Source: Cinclus cinclus
Taxonomy: Eukaryota > Chordata > Aves > Passeriformes > Cinclidae
Assembly: GCF_963662255.1 (NCBI RefSeq)
Contig: NC_085046.1
Location: 137,903,762 to 137,967,761, forward strand
Length of the DNA: 64,000 nucleotides
Reading direction: 5' to 3'
Below, piece by piece: positions 1 through 13,553 of the stretch. The notes below the pieces were generated by a model, which ran no database searches, had not been told where the DNA came from, and saw only the letters and a program-made list of their open reading frames with translations. The translations under genes and the position numbers were made by a program. Within the stretch, counting starts at the first letter, position 1, and every line of letters starts with the position of its first letter.

Positions 1-3000
1 ACAAGAAAACAGAGATGAGAGGAACAATTATCATAGTAAGGAAAGAGTCCCTGAAACTGGTGTATGAAATTGGATGGCAATGGTACATTATTTCTGTGAG
101 AAGGATGAATTTTCAAGCTGCCATAGACTTGAATAAACATCAGTCATGATATTTGCTGAAGTTGACTGAAATCCTGTTATTATTTCAGTGGTACAAGATT
201 GGTCCCTGGGGTCAGTTCTGTGCAGAGGAATATGAATAGAAGATGCTATAAAAAGAAGTAAAATAAAACATGAAGAAATGTTCTAAGTGCCTAGCCTCAT
301 GGCCTTGAGCATTAACTTTGCATTACTTCTCTGCCCACAAGTCATGGAGCCAGCTGGGCACCTTTGGCCCTACCCCTGGCAAACAAGTCTCAGTGTCTCA
401 TGGCACATGGAAGGCTAATCTGGCTCTCAGAAGGGCATTCACACGTGTAGTTCTCAGCCCAAACTAGGTCCCATTCCCTCTAGTTAGTGAAAAGCAAAAA
501 AGCTTCTCCACAGTTTACACGAAACACCCAAACATAGATCCTGCTTTGTCCACCTGGATGGTTTGTAGAGAGCGTCCACACTTTACATATGTGCTTCAAA
601 GATAGGATGCAAAGAGCTTTTTTAGAGATTTGAGGTCCATAATCTTTTGCAGAGGCTGCTCACACATTGCAAAAAAAGGCTGAAAATTCTTCTTATGTTG
701 CATGGCCTATATACTGGTAATGACTTCTGTGACATGACTGCTAAACACAGAAGAGCAGCATTTGGTTGAACCAAAGGTATTCCTAGCTCAGTATCTTCTT
801 TTTAATAGCAGACATAAACAGACACTTGGGGAAAAGTAAGATCACACCAACCATACAAAATATTTCCCACTATTATCCTGTCAGACTCCAGGCACCATCA
901 GCATAAAACATCCAAATCTAAACATGGGTTTGTATGTGGTCTGTTTCCCTTCCATGAACATGTACATTCTCCCCAGAATTCCTCCAGAATAGAGTAATTA
1001 ATGTTACACAGCTATAAAATCAACACTAGCTCTGCAAAGTGAGGATTTGTCAGGAACTGTCCTAGCCAGGAAGCAAAGTTAAGTGGGAATGACTGTGAGC
1101 CTTATGAGATAGACAAAGTGCTTATCTGTACTCAGTCTTTAAGACAGACTGTGAATACTATGTGCTGGTCTACCTCTATCTGTATTGTGAATAACAGTGC
1201 TAGAAGAGAAAAATATTGATGTTGCTGGCCTGGGAAAACTGCAGTTCTTGTGAAAACTGATTCCTTTCCACGTCTTCCCGTCAGAGATGTGAAAGGGGGC
1301 CAGCTGGCCAGCTAAAGTAAGCAGATAAAGTAGATAAGGACCCCCTGATAGCTGGGAGCTATGAAGTCCACATTAAGACTGAGAAGCTTATTTCAGGAGG
1401 TTGAACTTCTCCAGTAGCTTGCCAAGAGACTGAAAATCAGGAAATCTTGGAGACTAGAGAGAAAAGAGAAACAAAAACACCAGGTTACTTCCAGGTGACT
1501 GGATACAGCCATATAAAAAGTACTGCATCAATCACAGATACACACAGCTATTCCAGAATTCATTACTTGACCGAACTAGCTTCATTAATCCTTAATTCCC
1601 CATGGTTTAAAATATAAGGGTGTAAGAAATCAGAACAAGTGACTCAACTCTTACAGAGTCAGCAATACAGAAGCCTGAAGAAGTGCCCAGCCCAAAATTT
1701 TGTCATTCCCTGGAATAAATGCTGTAGATCTTGCAAACAATTCAAATAACAGTAATTGCCAGCATAATAATTAACCAGCACAACTGTAGAAATAAGATAG
1801 CAGAGTTGTGCTGTGGTCACTTTGAAAACTAAACAACTTGCCAGAGTTACTCACTAAGCCCTGAAATATGTATCAGGAAGACAACGTATAAAAAAAGCAA
1901 TACAGGTTTCCCATTAAAGCTTTTCTATCCATGAAATGCCAGAGGCTAAACTGCATGAAATACTCACTAAAAACCCCTTATCGGTCTTCTCTTTGTCATA
2001 GTCAGAAGAATATTGAACTCCAACTGTTGTATTTGGCAAAAAGTATTAGAACTGCAAGTGAATTCAAAATATCTATCACTAAGACAATTCAGCTGATTGT
2101 AAATTGAAACTGCATGAGCAGGCTGGAGAGAACACTCGTCTGTAGCTACAATAATTATTGTACACACACGTTTCAGCAGGGTATCAGCTCCACAGGCATG
2201 GCATCATTATAAACCTCTCACTGGTATAGCTGACCTCGAGAACTTGTCACTGCTCTATGGAAATAACAGACTTGCGTTATAAATAAACTTCATTTTTTAA
2301 TGAATAACTGTCCATTTTGGAATTCTTGACACATAGGGCTGAGAGAGACCTTGAGGCAATCATTTTGTCTCTCCTCTTGCTCTGAGACAGACATGCCTGA
2401 AAGATATTAGTTTTAGCTGCTTTAAAAGATCTCCAGTAAATGGGATTTCACAATTCTTCCAGTAAGTGAGACTGCTCCAGCATTTAACTATTCTTTTTCT
2501 TAATACACCACTATCAAACTGGATTGTTCACTGATTTGATACAGTACATATAACTGCAAATTTATGCCACTGTGTCCTCCTGGGTTTATGTTACCCTGAG
2601 GAATCACATTTTGCAAGTTCCAAGTTAAAGTGTTTTTTTAATTGTCAGTTTATGGAACTTGCCCTTAATTTCTGAAGGTCAGGCTGGAATCTTATAGTCA
2701 CAGAAACTGTGACCACATTAACATGCACAATCTGGTGCCATATTGAGGAACCAAATTTGCAGGATGGGGGTTATTGATGATATTGCAAATCTGAACAAAA
2801 GCTCACTTCAGTTTTAAGATTGGAGACTGGGTTTTAGACTGGAGGGGAAAATCAGTATTTATAACACAGACATAGAGAAAATTGGATGTTTTTCAGTAAC
2901 CTCTGGAGCAAACACTTCTACAAAGAAGAAATATAGCTTCATGATTTAAAGTTTTTTAAATACTTCATTTATCCAAATAATCTGTCAGTGTGAATTTCTG

Positions 3001-3486
3001 GAAATATGAAAAAAAATTAAGTGCATGAAGTAATAAATTGGATAAAATTATCTTCAGCCACTGCTTTCTCATCACTTACAGCATAGGTAGCTTCATTTGA
3101 AAACTTCTTGAATACACCATTCTGAAAACAATCAAATATGTCCTGAGCAATGCTACCTGCTGTTACACAGGCCAGACCAAAAATAGAGAGCTGATTTCAT
3201 GGCTGTAAAATAATTCATTTCAATAAGCAGTTTACACAGCCGTTTGACAAAGACTAAAAAATCTGCTTTTCACAAGCACTGCTACTGGTGGCAAGCAGCT
3301 GATTACTAGGCAATAAACAGCCTTATAGTAACAACCAGCCCATTACTAGATGTTAGGGACATGAGGAAAAAGCTTAACATTCAGTTGCTGGCTTGTTCTG
3401 GGACAAACTACTAGGTAAAGAATGTCTTTCAACATCCATACAATGACAAAATGCAAATTTAATTATCACTCTTCTTCTCCAGAAAT
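1..3486. other. Intergenic, no gene seen
   Basis: AT-rich single-copy-looking DNA. Open frames are short and overlap on both strands, with no recognisable domain. I see no repeat family I can name. Confidence 0.6.
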
Positions 3487-3723
3487 ATTAGCATCTCTCA
3501 CAAGGACAGGTTGAGACAGTTGAGCTTGTTTACCCTCAAAAAGAGGAAACTGAGAAGGGACCTCATCAATGTATTTAAGTATTTGAACAGAGGGTGTGAA
3601 GAGGAGGAAGATACTCAAGAACTGTCCGGACACAATTCTGTGCAATGTTTTAAGGATGATACTGCTTGAGCAGGGAGGTTGGACCTGATGACCAACTTGC
3701 CTATTCTGTAATTCTGTGACTGT
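3487..3723 (+). mobile_element. CR1 LINE 3' end fragment
   Basis: The sequence follows the CR1 3' region: a 'GACAGGTTGAGACAGTTGAG' block, then 'GGACCTCATCAATGTATTTA', then the terminal 'GGAGGTTGGACCTGATGACC' and a closing ATTCTGTAATTCTGTGAC, which is the 8-bp-type CR1 tail. The middle is shortened compared with longer copies: the text jumps from the region before the gamma-like GGTG block to the last 80 bases. It is 5'-truncated, as usual for CR1, and non-coding. Confidence 0.75.
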
Positions 3724-5535
3724 GATGTGGCTGAAGGATTACTCTGTACATTGCTTTTGTTCTCAGAGAGAGATGGTAAGCTGTAAAGGTGTGCCTGCTG
3801 TGTATTGCATATTGAGAATATGAACAGATTTAAGAAAATGCTGATCTGTAACATAACTTTTAACATGTGAGACATGGCATGAAGCATGCACAGAGCTCCT
3901 GGTAGTTGGTATAAACCAGCTATTCCCCCAGTACAACTAAGCACCACATTTAGTTGGAGTACAAGTGTGCAAACAGTATTAAACAAAACTATAGGCTGTG
4001 GGATTTTCCCCCTTGAGGAGGGGAATAAGAAACGTGCCTGCTAGCTTTACATTCTTCTATGTGATACTCCCTTCAAATTAGAATTCACCATTTTATTTTC
4101 TGCCCACAAACCAGTGATACAAAAATCTCATATAATCTGGTTTTGTGGCTTCTTACTTATTTTATTTCTTGAACAAGCAAGCAATGGTTAGCAAATTCTT
4201 GACCTAATAGGATATCTGCAAATATATTCAAGTCCCATGATCTTTGGTCCTGTTACTTCTTCTAGAGGTAAAGGAATATTGTCTATGCATGAATGAGTGA
4301 GACAGTCAGAGTTTTAAAATGGAAGCCATTCACCCAAGCTTCCATACAGTGCTAATTTCTCTTCATAGAAAGCATGAAAACATGAGATAATTTTCTAGTA
4401 AGAAACTGCTGATACATTTTTATCACTCCCAAATTTACTTTAAAAGACTGAAGTGATTGAGAAATATTCATTCTTTCTTCCCCACCCTTCAAAACTCTCT
4501 ATGTTGTACAGCTCAATTTATGTCAAGAACTACCTTAGAAATTATACAGGCAGGACTAAAAGGACCTCCAGAATATGCTACCATGGTATAGTGGACTTTG
4601 AAAACACCCTTGGCACAAACTGGCAAAAGTGATTAACAACTGAGTTTTGTGAATTAATTTCTCTCTTCTTCTGTTTTATTAATCAGAAGAACACTGAATT
4701 AGATATATATATTTGTATTGCTAATGAGAATGTCTACAGCTATATTTAAAGGGATGATTACTTTTGACAAGAAATGAAAGAGCCTCTCTTTGGGGGTGGG
4801 GTTTGGTCTTAACCTAACCACACTCTGGTGGGACTTGGATTTCCTGATGTGTTGATTTACATGACATGGCTGAATTCTTTTGACCTGAAGCTCTGCAGTG
4901 CTTTTACTGCGGTAGCTTTTACTACTTTGCTTTATTGTATGCAGTTATAAGTGAGTTTCGTTCTCCTTACAAATTAAAAAGAAAAAACAAAAAGAAAAAA
5001 GAAAAAAAAAGATTGGACGCCAGGAAGTGGAAATGGTATTGGTGGATATCCATTCCTTGCAGGCATGTCGAAGTTATTTTGTATCATATAGTTATTCATC
5101 TTCTTTATTCTATCTGTCAAGTGATGGACAGATGGAAATTCACCTCTGACTTCATTCCTTTGGATTTCAAAAGGGGAAATCAAGGACAATTAATGGAATT
5201 ATTCCTAAAAAGAAAAGATATTATTTAAAGTAAAAATTTTCCTTATTTCTCACAGTACAATCCACTAGTTCAACTACATAAAAAATGCAAATAGGTGATA
5301 GACTAGAAACTAGAAACTAGAAATTTGATTAGCTCTAGATGGACCCTGCTCCAGTTGTCACTGAATTTAAAGGCAGCATTTTTGCTGGGTGACTTCAAAT
5401 CAAGCATTGAATACCTCTCCCCTCCTGACCCACCTCAGCATACACCTGACCTACAGCAGGAATCTGCAGTTTTACTCAGCATGTTTGTAAACAGGAAAAC
5501 ATTGTCCATGCAGTGAACAACATGCCAATACTTTA
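3724..5535. other. Intergenic, no gene seen
   Basis: No supported gene. An A/G-rich stretch at about 4976-5011 (runs of A broken by single G) is low-complexity and produces a lysine-rich spurious frame. Confidence 0.6.
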
Positions 5536-5800
5536 GAATACAATAGGATAGAATATTTAAATTGAAAAGGACCTAGAAGGACCCTCTAGTCTGCCTGACC
5601 AATTCAGGGCTCACCATTAAAGCCTGTTATTAAGGGCCATGGCCAAATGTCTCTTAAACACTGACAACTTTGGACCATCAACCACCTCTCCAGGAAAGGA
5701 ATTCTGAAGTGTTTCACCGCACTTTTGGTAAATAAATCGTTCCTAAGGGTAGTATTATGTGGGTTACCTTTAAATATCCCATATTCCTGACCAATTACTT
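5536..5800 (-). mobile_element. CR1 LINE 3' end fragment, antisense
   Basis: Read on the minus strand this is an older CR1 3' end. On the + strand the diagnostic antisense blocks are 'GGCCATGGCCAAATGTCTCT' followed by TAAACACTGACAACTTTGG, ATCAACCACCTCTCCAGGAA and TTTGGTAAATAAATCGTTCC. The order matches the antisense CR1 3' region and divergence is high. The right limit is approximate. Confidence 0.7.
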
Positions 5801-8609
5801 GACTTTTCCCTGTCTCAATTTTTTTTTCCTGTCCACCTGTCTGCTGAGTACAGACTCAACATTAACCAGTCCTGGAGCTTCTTGTGACTGGCTAATTCAG
5901 GATAATCTAGCAAAGAAATTCCATTCTCTAGCCCTACTCTTGCATGTGCAAAGCATTCCCCATCACTTTAAAACCCAGAATTAACAGAGGCACTCTGATT
6001 GAAGGAAATCAGTCATCAATTTCACTAGAACAGTCACCAGGTATCTTGAATCCAATTTTGAACTATTTTCCAGTTCCCTGCTCTACATCCAATAATTACA
6101 CATGTTAACAAATAGCATGACCTTTAAATAGCCAAACTTAAGCATTACTCAGCTTGAGCCTTTCTTTCCTTGCTCCCAAAGCAAGCAGCTCATTGATTTT
6201 TACAGCATATAAAATAAATGAAATGTTGTGAGGTTAATGCAAGATGCAAAAGAAATTGGCTCAGTTGCAGGAGCACTCACAGCCTCTTCTTCATGCTGTC
6301 AGTCAAGGCATTATGATTCTAGTGCAAAGGATTTGATTCTAGTTCTCATGTCCTGGATCCCCAAAGGTCCCCTCTGTTCTGGCTACCTATGGTGCCCTGC
6401 TGACGTGTCCACCAGGCTGGAGAGGTTTTTGGTGATGTGGAAAATCTAGTGGCTTCCCCACATACCAGCTATTCCTTCAGGGCATTGATCTTCAAGACAG
6501 ATCACCAAACTAGGAGTTTTCTCCCAGCTAGGCACTGTCCTGTCACTACGTGTATGGGATAGGAGTGCCTGAAAGTTATGTGTGTCCCACCTGGAACCGC
6601 CTCTGGCTGGAGCCCTCATTTGAGAGTTAGAAGACAAGAGTAGAATTCTACTCTATTATTCTAGTGCCCACACCACAGACTAATATGAGCCAGGGTTTCA
6701 ACATGAATCTTCTTTCTCACCCAGTGAACATTTAATTAATTTACAGATTCACACATTTGCAAGAATAAAGGTGGTTAGTGAGGGCATTTCTCTGAGACAT
6801 GGGTTCAATCAGCCAGAACAGAGATTTTAACCTGAATTTCCTGTGTGATTTAAAAACTAGGATGCTGATTGATCTCAGCAGCATTCTCCATCCCTTAACA
6901 AACCCCACTTAGACATGTCTCAGAATTGATTCTTCAGTGCCTAAATAGCCTGGGAATTAGCCATTACAAAACTGCAATTAGGTTTTGACAAGGCCATTTA
7001 AAACTAACCTCCGCTGAGAGCAGAGAGCAGGTAAAATGAGAAGAAAACAATAACATCCCAGTGCTTCAATCAGGTTAGGTTTTAGCTCTGAAAGCTAAAT
7101 GAATTTCAGCATGAAGAGTTTTGCTCAAACTGTTGCCCTTAAATTTCTCAGGTTTTTAAGCAATCCCTGTTTCCTACTTCTTTCTCTCTAAATTGTCTCC
7201 TGTATTTCACTCCCTTGTGTCTATTTCTATTGGTAAGTCTTTGTTATCCTAAAATATAGTTCAAAACTGAATGTCATAACCAAATATTAATACAGGAAAT
7301 GTATAAAAATTATCACAGGAGCTTTGGTTGGGTATGACTGTCAGTTTTGTGTATCACATAAACAACAGATTTTCCCTTCTTTGTCATTGCTCTTCTGACT
7401 CCATGATGGAATCAGGTGTCACTTATACCACTTCCCATGAGTATTTCAACTATGATTCAAGACTTCTTTGGCACCCATGTCAGGAACTTCAAGCAAATTC
7501 CATGTAACCCCACATAAATTACATTCTGTTCCACTTTACTGCAGTTTCTTAAGATTTTTCAGTCTCTAGGAACTAGGACATGTGTTAATAGGTAATGGAG
7601 TATGTCACTTTAGTTTGCATAATTTTCCTTTGCTCTTGTTTAACAAAGTCTCAACGTTTTGTCTTTGGTAAAGACAGAAGTTTTCTTTTGCCTTTTTTAG
7701 TCCACTTGAAATTAGAATGAACAGATGTTCACTCCTAACACATTTTGCTCCTTTATTGTGATTTCCATTTTTCTTTCTGTAAAGCATATTCCTTATTTTT
7801 CAGCCCCAAATTGGGCAAATGAGACTGCAATTTGTCTGGATTAATCCTTTCCTGCAGTCCCAGTGGGGTGCTTCTGAATCATTCTCTACTATAAACGTGG
7901 GGTTGTTCTGCAATCAGTTATTAATAGAGCTCATTAGCCCTCCGAGGTGTTTGTGATAGGGCTGCAGAGCACTGGTGGAACAGAGGGAATTTTGGGATGC
8001 TGTGTGAAGGAAAGACATGTTGAACTACCTAACAAAGTGCTGTGATCAGAGGCAGCAGTTTTTGCAGAAGGGAGCCCAGGAGCTCTGCAGAGGGCAGGTT
8101 ACATGGGCTGAGTGGTGGTGGTGGCGCAGCATCACAAGGGATGGTCCCAGCAGCTGCCAGAGCATCTGAGCAGGGTCTTGGCACAAATGAAGCTCCCCAT
8201 GGAAGATACAGCCCTGCAGGGGTGCCTGGGGACTCTCACTGGGGCTGGATAGAAGGTGGGCTCATTGACTCCAGGAGCTGTGTGCTGGTGGAGAATCTTT
8301 ATGCTTGCCAAGAGAAGAGGTGTGGGAGCAGATCTGCAGACTGTGGAGTGGCAGAGATGATAGACAGTTGTCCAGATCTTCTCCAAAACTTTGCAGGTAC
8401 AAGAGCCTGAACATTCAGCAGTACTGAAGGAGACACAGGGGCAGTCTGAGTTTGTCTGGTTGGGAAATAGATACTCTCACAATGACCAAGGCTGGAAGTT
8501 TCTGTTTTGAGCACCATGACATTGGGACCCCAACAGACTGAAGAAACAGGCTGACAGAGACTGGGAGCCACTCCTGGGAGGTGATGTCTCTGCTCAGCAG
8601 TGGTGAGAA
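5801..8609. other. Intergenic, no gene seen
   Basis: No supported gene. The last 550 bases (from about 8042) are richer in GC and have open frames on both strands. They may be an unrecognised upstream part of the CR1 copy that follows or another old repeat. I could not decide. Confidence 0.5.
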
Positions 8610-9092
8610 ACATCTGTATGCCCTGTCCTGCATTGGATTCCCCAAAAGACACATGACAAACTGGAGTGAGTGCAACACAGGCCCATGATTTCTCATTAAG
8701 GGACAGTGGGGCATCTGCCACATGATGTGGTACTGAGAGGTAGAGCTGTTCAGCCTGGAGAAGGCAATGCTCGTGGGAAAAATCTTACCCAAATACCTGA
8801 TGGGGGAGTAAAGGAGACAAAATCAAGTTAATCTTGGTGGTGCTCAGAGAGAGGAAAAGAGTCAAGGGTAAAAAAACTAAAATACAGAAAATTCTGCTTA
8901 AAAGTAAGGAAAAGTATTCTACTGTGAGAATAACTGACCACTAGAGTAAGTGGCCCAGAGAGGTTGGGGAGTCTTCAACCTTGGAGACTTAACTGGACAT
9001 GAGCCTGAGAAACCCATTGTAGCTGGCCCTGCTTTGAATAGGGAGGTTGGACTAGATGATCTCCAGAGTTGCCATCCAGCCTAAGCTGTCTT
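8610..9092 (+). mobile_element. CR1 LINE 3' fragment
   Basis: The block order is that of CR1: 'GACACATGACAAACTGGAGT' (consensus: a group of bases, then ACTGGAGCGAGTCCAG), GATTTCTCATTAAGGGAC, 'CTGTTCAGCCTGGAGAAGGC', CTGTGAGAATAACTGACCA, GGCCCAGAGAGGTTGGGGAG, and the terminal 'GGAGGTTGGACTAGATGATC' with a CCAGAG block. It is heavily mutated and non-coding. Confidence 0.8.
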
Positions 9093-12000
9093 GACAAAAA
9101 CTGTCTCTTGTCAAACATCCCAGAGCTGTTGAGAATGCTGATAGACCAGCTTACTCTCCCACTGAGCATTCCAGACTGGTCAGAGCCCAGGAAAACAGAA
9201 CAACACATTTAAGCAGCATATTAGAAAAGAGCCTCTAAATCATGGCACTTATTTATGACTCACCTCAGGGTACTGTAGGGTTGCAAGCACAGTAGAAACT
9301 GTAAAAGTTTTCGAGTTTTAAAACTATTTTCTTTTAATAAATTCTGCTTATGTGGCACTCTAAGTACTAGTTTGTTTTGCAGGAGGCTGTTTGAATGCTG
9401 TGTACGACTGCCTGCAGCATCCCTAGGTGAAGAACCTCTGAAATTCAGAGACATGCAAATGACTCTGAGGATATAGTAGCCTGCCTAAAAATACAGGAAA
9501 CACAGATTACTACCCAGGGTAGGTAATAATGAATTTTGACACATGAGAGAGGGTTACCAGGCAAAATAAGAAGTACTAGGTTGGGAGACCATCCCATCCT
9601 ATAACAATGAAAAATTTATTGTTGTCGTCAACCACTAGGAGATAATAGGGAACTAAAGTTGTGTAAGACTTATACATTATGCCAGTTACAGCCCTTTTCT
9701 TTTGCATTTTTGTGATGAAAAACATCAAAAGAATTTTAAGATGCATTCATATATTTGACTATCACAGTCATCCTAATTGGTTTTCAGGGCAATCTTTTCC
9801 TGCATAACCTTTAGAAGCAGTACAATAAGATCTTTATCCCATATCTAATTGATATCTTGAGTCTTTGTAGCATTCTGAGTTATGCTCAGACACGTATATA
9901 AATATGGACTGAATTTTTGGTCATGCAGAAGGGAAAAATATTTTTTCAATCCATCACACTTCTACTGTGCAACAGAACCATGCTTAATTTATTACAGTTC
10001 AGCCAACTGATAGAAAAAAACACTATATTTTTAAACAAACTTTACAATAAACACAGGCATGAAAGGTTTTTCACCCTGAACAGTCTCTTACCATAACCTC
10101 TGTAGGCACTTGTCTCCATAAGTGATTCCAGAATCTTTAAAAATTAACACAAATTTTGTAACAATGCAGCTTTTCCTCAGAAGATGCATAATTACAGAGT
10201 AAGAAGGATTATTTGAAACATTTCAGGTTTTACAGACTTTCAGCAAATTAATTCCTGCTGGTCCATCCTCAAGTTAGATATCTTAGAAGCTTCAGCATCA
10301 CTGGTATGAGTATCTTCAATAAAACTAACAGTCTTGACATTTTCAAAAGAGTTACTGTCTGCTGAATTCAAGCAGAACATCAGCTTTACTAGACACAGAC
10401 CTACAGGGTCTAGGAAGGCACCTTTCATGAAATATTGGGGATTTCATCATTCTTTTCAAATTCAGCCTCTGAAAACACAAAATTTCTAATAATGCAGAAA
10501 CATTGTTTTCTGATAAGCAGTAATACTTCACTTTGCAGTGCACTGAACAGAGATCCTATCCAGAAATCATTACCAGGAAACTGCATTTAGTTCCCATTGA
10601 TGCTGGGATTTTTGCCTGAGTATAAAACTCAGCATTAAGCTAGGAAAAATATAATATCACTAAATACAAATTAATACATCTTTCTAAGAACTACATTAAC
10701 AATATATCTCGCATTCACAGACATTTTAGGGGAAAAGTGTCTCAGAGATATAGCTTATCAGGTAGCTCCCAGCCCTGGGATCCAAAACACCAAGGCCTAA
10801 TTTCTAGTTATAGGAATTGCTACTTTGTGCCTATGTTTTCCCACAGTAAGACAGGATAATGAGCTCCTCTTCCTTTATAAAACATTTTAAGGTCAGCTGG
10901 GGTTACACTGATTAAGAAACCAAGATATTTGTGTTTGCTATTATTTAAAATAATAATTAATAAGATATTGAATAAATGTGAATTTTCCCAACCTCCTCAC
11001 ATGGATTACCTCAAGCATCTACAGAATTACTTAATAATGCCATGCTTGAAAAATATATTCCTATTAGGATTTTTTACTATGGTCAATCCACAATAAATAC
11101 AAGCCATGTTAAAAAGAACACTGATGGAAATCTGTGCTTAAACTGCACAAAATATAATACTCCTGAAAATATAGAATTGACCACCATGAGTTACAAACAT
11201 GTCAAAAACTACTCTGACCTACTCAGCAAGCCCATCTTGAAGCATTTCTGCCCACAGACTCCTAGGAATTATAGTGCCTATCACTAATTACAATTTGCTG
11301 AGATGTAATTCTGCTTGGAGCTGTTCTAAATTTGGTATGGCCAACATGCCTGCTAGAAGCAAGCCCAGAAGCTGCTCCCTGGTTGTTCCTCCCATTTTTC
11401 CCTGTGCATAGCCACCTTCTGACTCATAAATTCACATCCTCAAGAAGCTGGCAGGAGGGGAAAATATATTTTTTTATGAGTTGGCTCACATTTGTTTGTT
11501 CTAGGAAAGAGGACATGCAGCAGTTTGGCCCACCTGAATTCAGTGTCAGTTTTTCAAGCGCAGCCCATCCTTGTATAATTTTCTTTATTACAACTCCAGC
11601 TCCTTCTTTATATTTCAGCTGTTGCTGTGCACCTCTGCTCAGAGCTCTGCATGATAACTTTTATGTCTCTCTCCTCAGAAAGACCTTGAAAATTCTGGGT
11701 CCATCAGAGTATCAGAAGCTTAGCCTATTTTTACTAATGTGCATTACCTGATGGTACCCAATTATACTTTAATAGTCCCTTATGAGTGGTCTTATAAAAA
11801 AATCTTTTGAAAATCCAAGTATGCTGTTTCCAGCAGGTGCCCTGCATTAACACTGAAAAGAGCTCAAACAAGGTAGAGAAGCCCTTTTTTTTTTTCTTAG
11901 AGAAGCAGTGCTGCTTTGATCCTGAGAAGCTATACTTATCCCAGCACTGTGCAATTCTACCCCTAATTGAACCCTCAATCGGGTTCCCTGCTATCATAAT

Positions 12001-12870
12001 AAAGTTTACTGATCTGTAAAGCCTCAGATGCCCAGAGCCTCATTTTGAAGATAAGCATCATGCTAATGGGTTTTAAGTTTTCAGGCTCCCTTGCTGTAAA
12101 GACTGTAATATATCCTTGTCAATGTTGCTCTTCTTTAATGCTTTGTTTGTTTTCAAATCCTTGGATGAGTATCAGTCAGTCCTTGTGATTTACTGCTCCT
12201 GGGCTTCACGAGTTGTATCAGACATTTAGTCTATTAAATGTGATTTTAAATAAAAGTGCCCTTTAAATAGGATTTTCCCCATGTTCCACCATAAAGATTG
12301 ATGCACAAGTGTGCTTTAATTCCTCTTTTTATTTCTATTATAGCTGATAGATAGAAAGAAAAAAAAATCATAGAAGTGAAACTTTACTTAAAAACACTTT
12401 TTTCAGTGTACCACCATCCTAGCATATTACAAAACTCACTGTGAGAATTTGCTTAGCAGGACTGAGGCCACCAACATAAAACCATCCAGGTAATTTTCAA
12501 CACTTTGTTCCACCAGGGATAAAATGCACAGTTTGCCTGAATCCCCTCAGCAAGTACCTCCACTCTGCTGAGAAAGAAAAGCCCAAGCTAACTCCTAATT
12601 TAGGTGCATCAACTGAATTCCTTAAAGAAAGGAGTATGACAAATAAAAAAACCCAAAACAACTCCAGAGATTAACTTGGAGTTTCTCAGTCCACATCTGC
12701 ACCAAAGAGCATCTTTGTCTTCTGTAAGAGGCCACAGCTTTCCACTCACAGTGGATCTGCCCAATGTATCAGTTAGATCAGCTCCCTAAAATACACATAT
12801 ACACATTCCTGTATATATGGAAAAACAATGCTATCTCCCAACAGACAGTCTCCTTGTGTTTTCCATGGCT
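9093..12870. other. Intergenic, no gene seen
   Basis: AT-rich DNA without a supported gene. A frame of 139 codons at 11332-11751 has no recognisable domain and lacks any coding signature, so it is not called. Confidence 0.55.
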
Positions 12871-12941
12871 GTTTTTTTGTTTGTTTGTTTGTTTGGGGTT
12901 TTTTTTGTTTTTTTTTTTTTTGTTTGTTTGTTTGTTTTTTT
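12871..12941. repeat. (TTTG)n / poly-T simple repeat
   Basis: Two runs of GTTT units flank a GGGG interruption and a run of T. Several overlapping lysine/asparagine-rich or phenylalanine-rich frames over it are by-products of this low complexity. Confidence 0.9.
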
Positions 12942-13539
12942 CTGGAAGACTCTTATAATGTTCATTGTAATTGTCATTATTTTTAAGCACACCTCAGTTT
13001 GTAACAATGTAAATATGCATTGAATCAGTGACAATGCTTTTGAACACTAAGTGGAAGAAAGACATACTTTCATGCATGAACAAAAATAAAAATTCTGTTA
13101 ACTTTCTCTTTAAAAGCCTCTGGACATTCATACCTAGGAGAGAGGATGACAGAAAAATAAGGCGAAGGAGAGGACTGACTGGAGATGGTCATCCAGGCTG
13201 GAGATTTTTCCTGTCTTGGGAAATATTTACTCAAAAAGGAGGATAAGACTTTGAGAAGTTAGAATTTTCGCATGGTCAGGAAGGAGGTTGCTTGATTTTT
13301 TTTATATATATATATAATTACCAAGAAGGCTTGGATGCAATCAGTGTTCAACCTAAGGACACAGACTGCTGAACCCAGACCCTGAGTATACAGGCTGGAT
13401 GTATTCTGGCCATGGATCAAAGTGCAGTGGTAGAAGCTGTTATTTGTCATGCCAATACCTCCCAACACCTGCAAATGGAGTGCACTGAACACAAGGGGAT
13501 GGACCCACAGTTCCAGCACTGTCACCCTGAGAAACCAGA

Positions 13540-13553
13540 GCAGCAGGTGGCAC
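13540..13553 (+). promoter_or_regulatory. CTCF-like motif
   Basis: GCAGCAGGTGGCAC matches the CTCF core consensus CCASYAGRKGGCRS at 13 of 14 positions (first base differs). About one such one-mismatch hit is expected by chance in a window of this size, counting both strands, so on its own this is weak. Confidence 0.3.

Noticed and set aside
11332..11751. 139-codon open frame
   Set aside because: No family resemblance, no splice context, in AT-rich intergenic DNA.
12764..13034. Lysine/asparagine- and phenylalanine-rich frames on both strands
   Set aside because: They come from the (TTTG)n/poly-T simple repeat.
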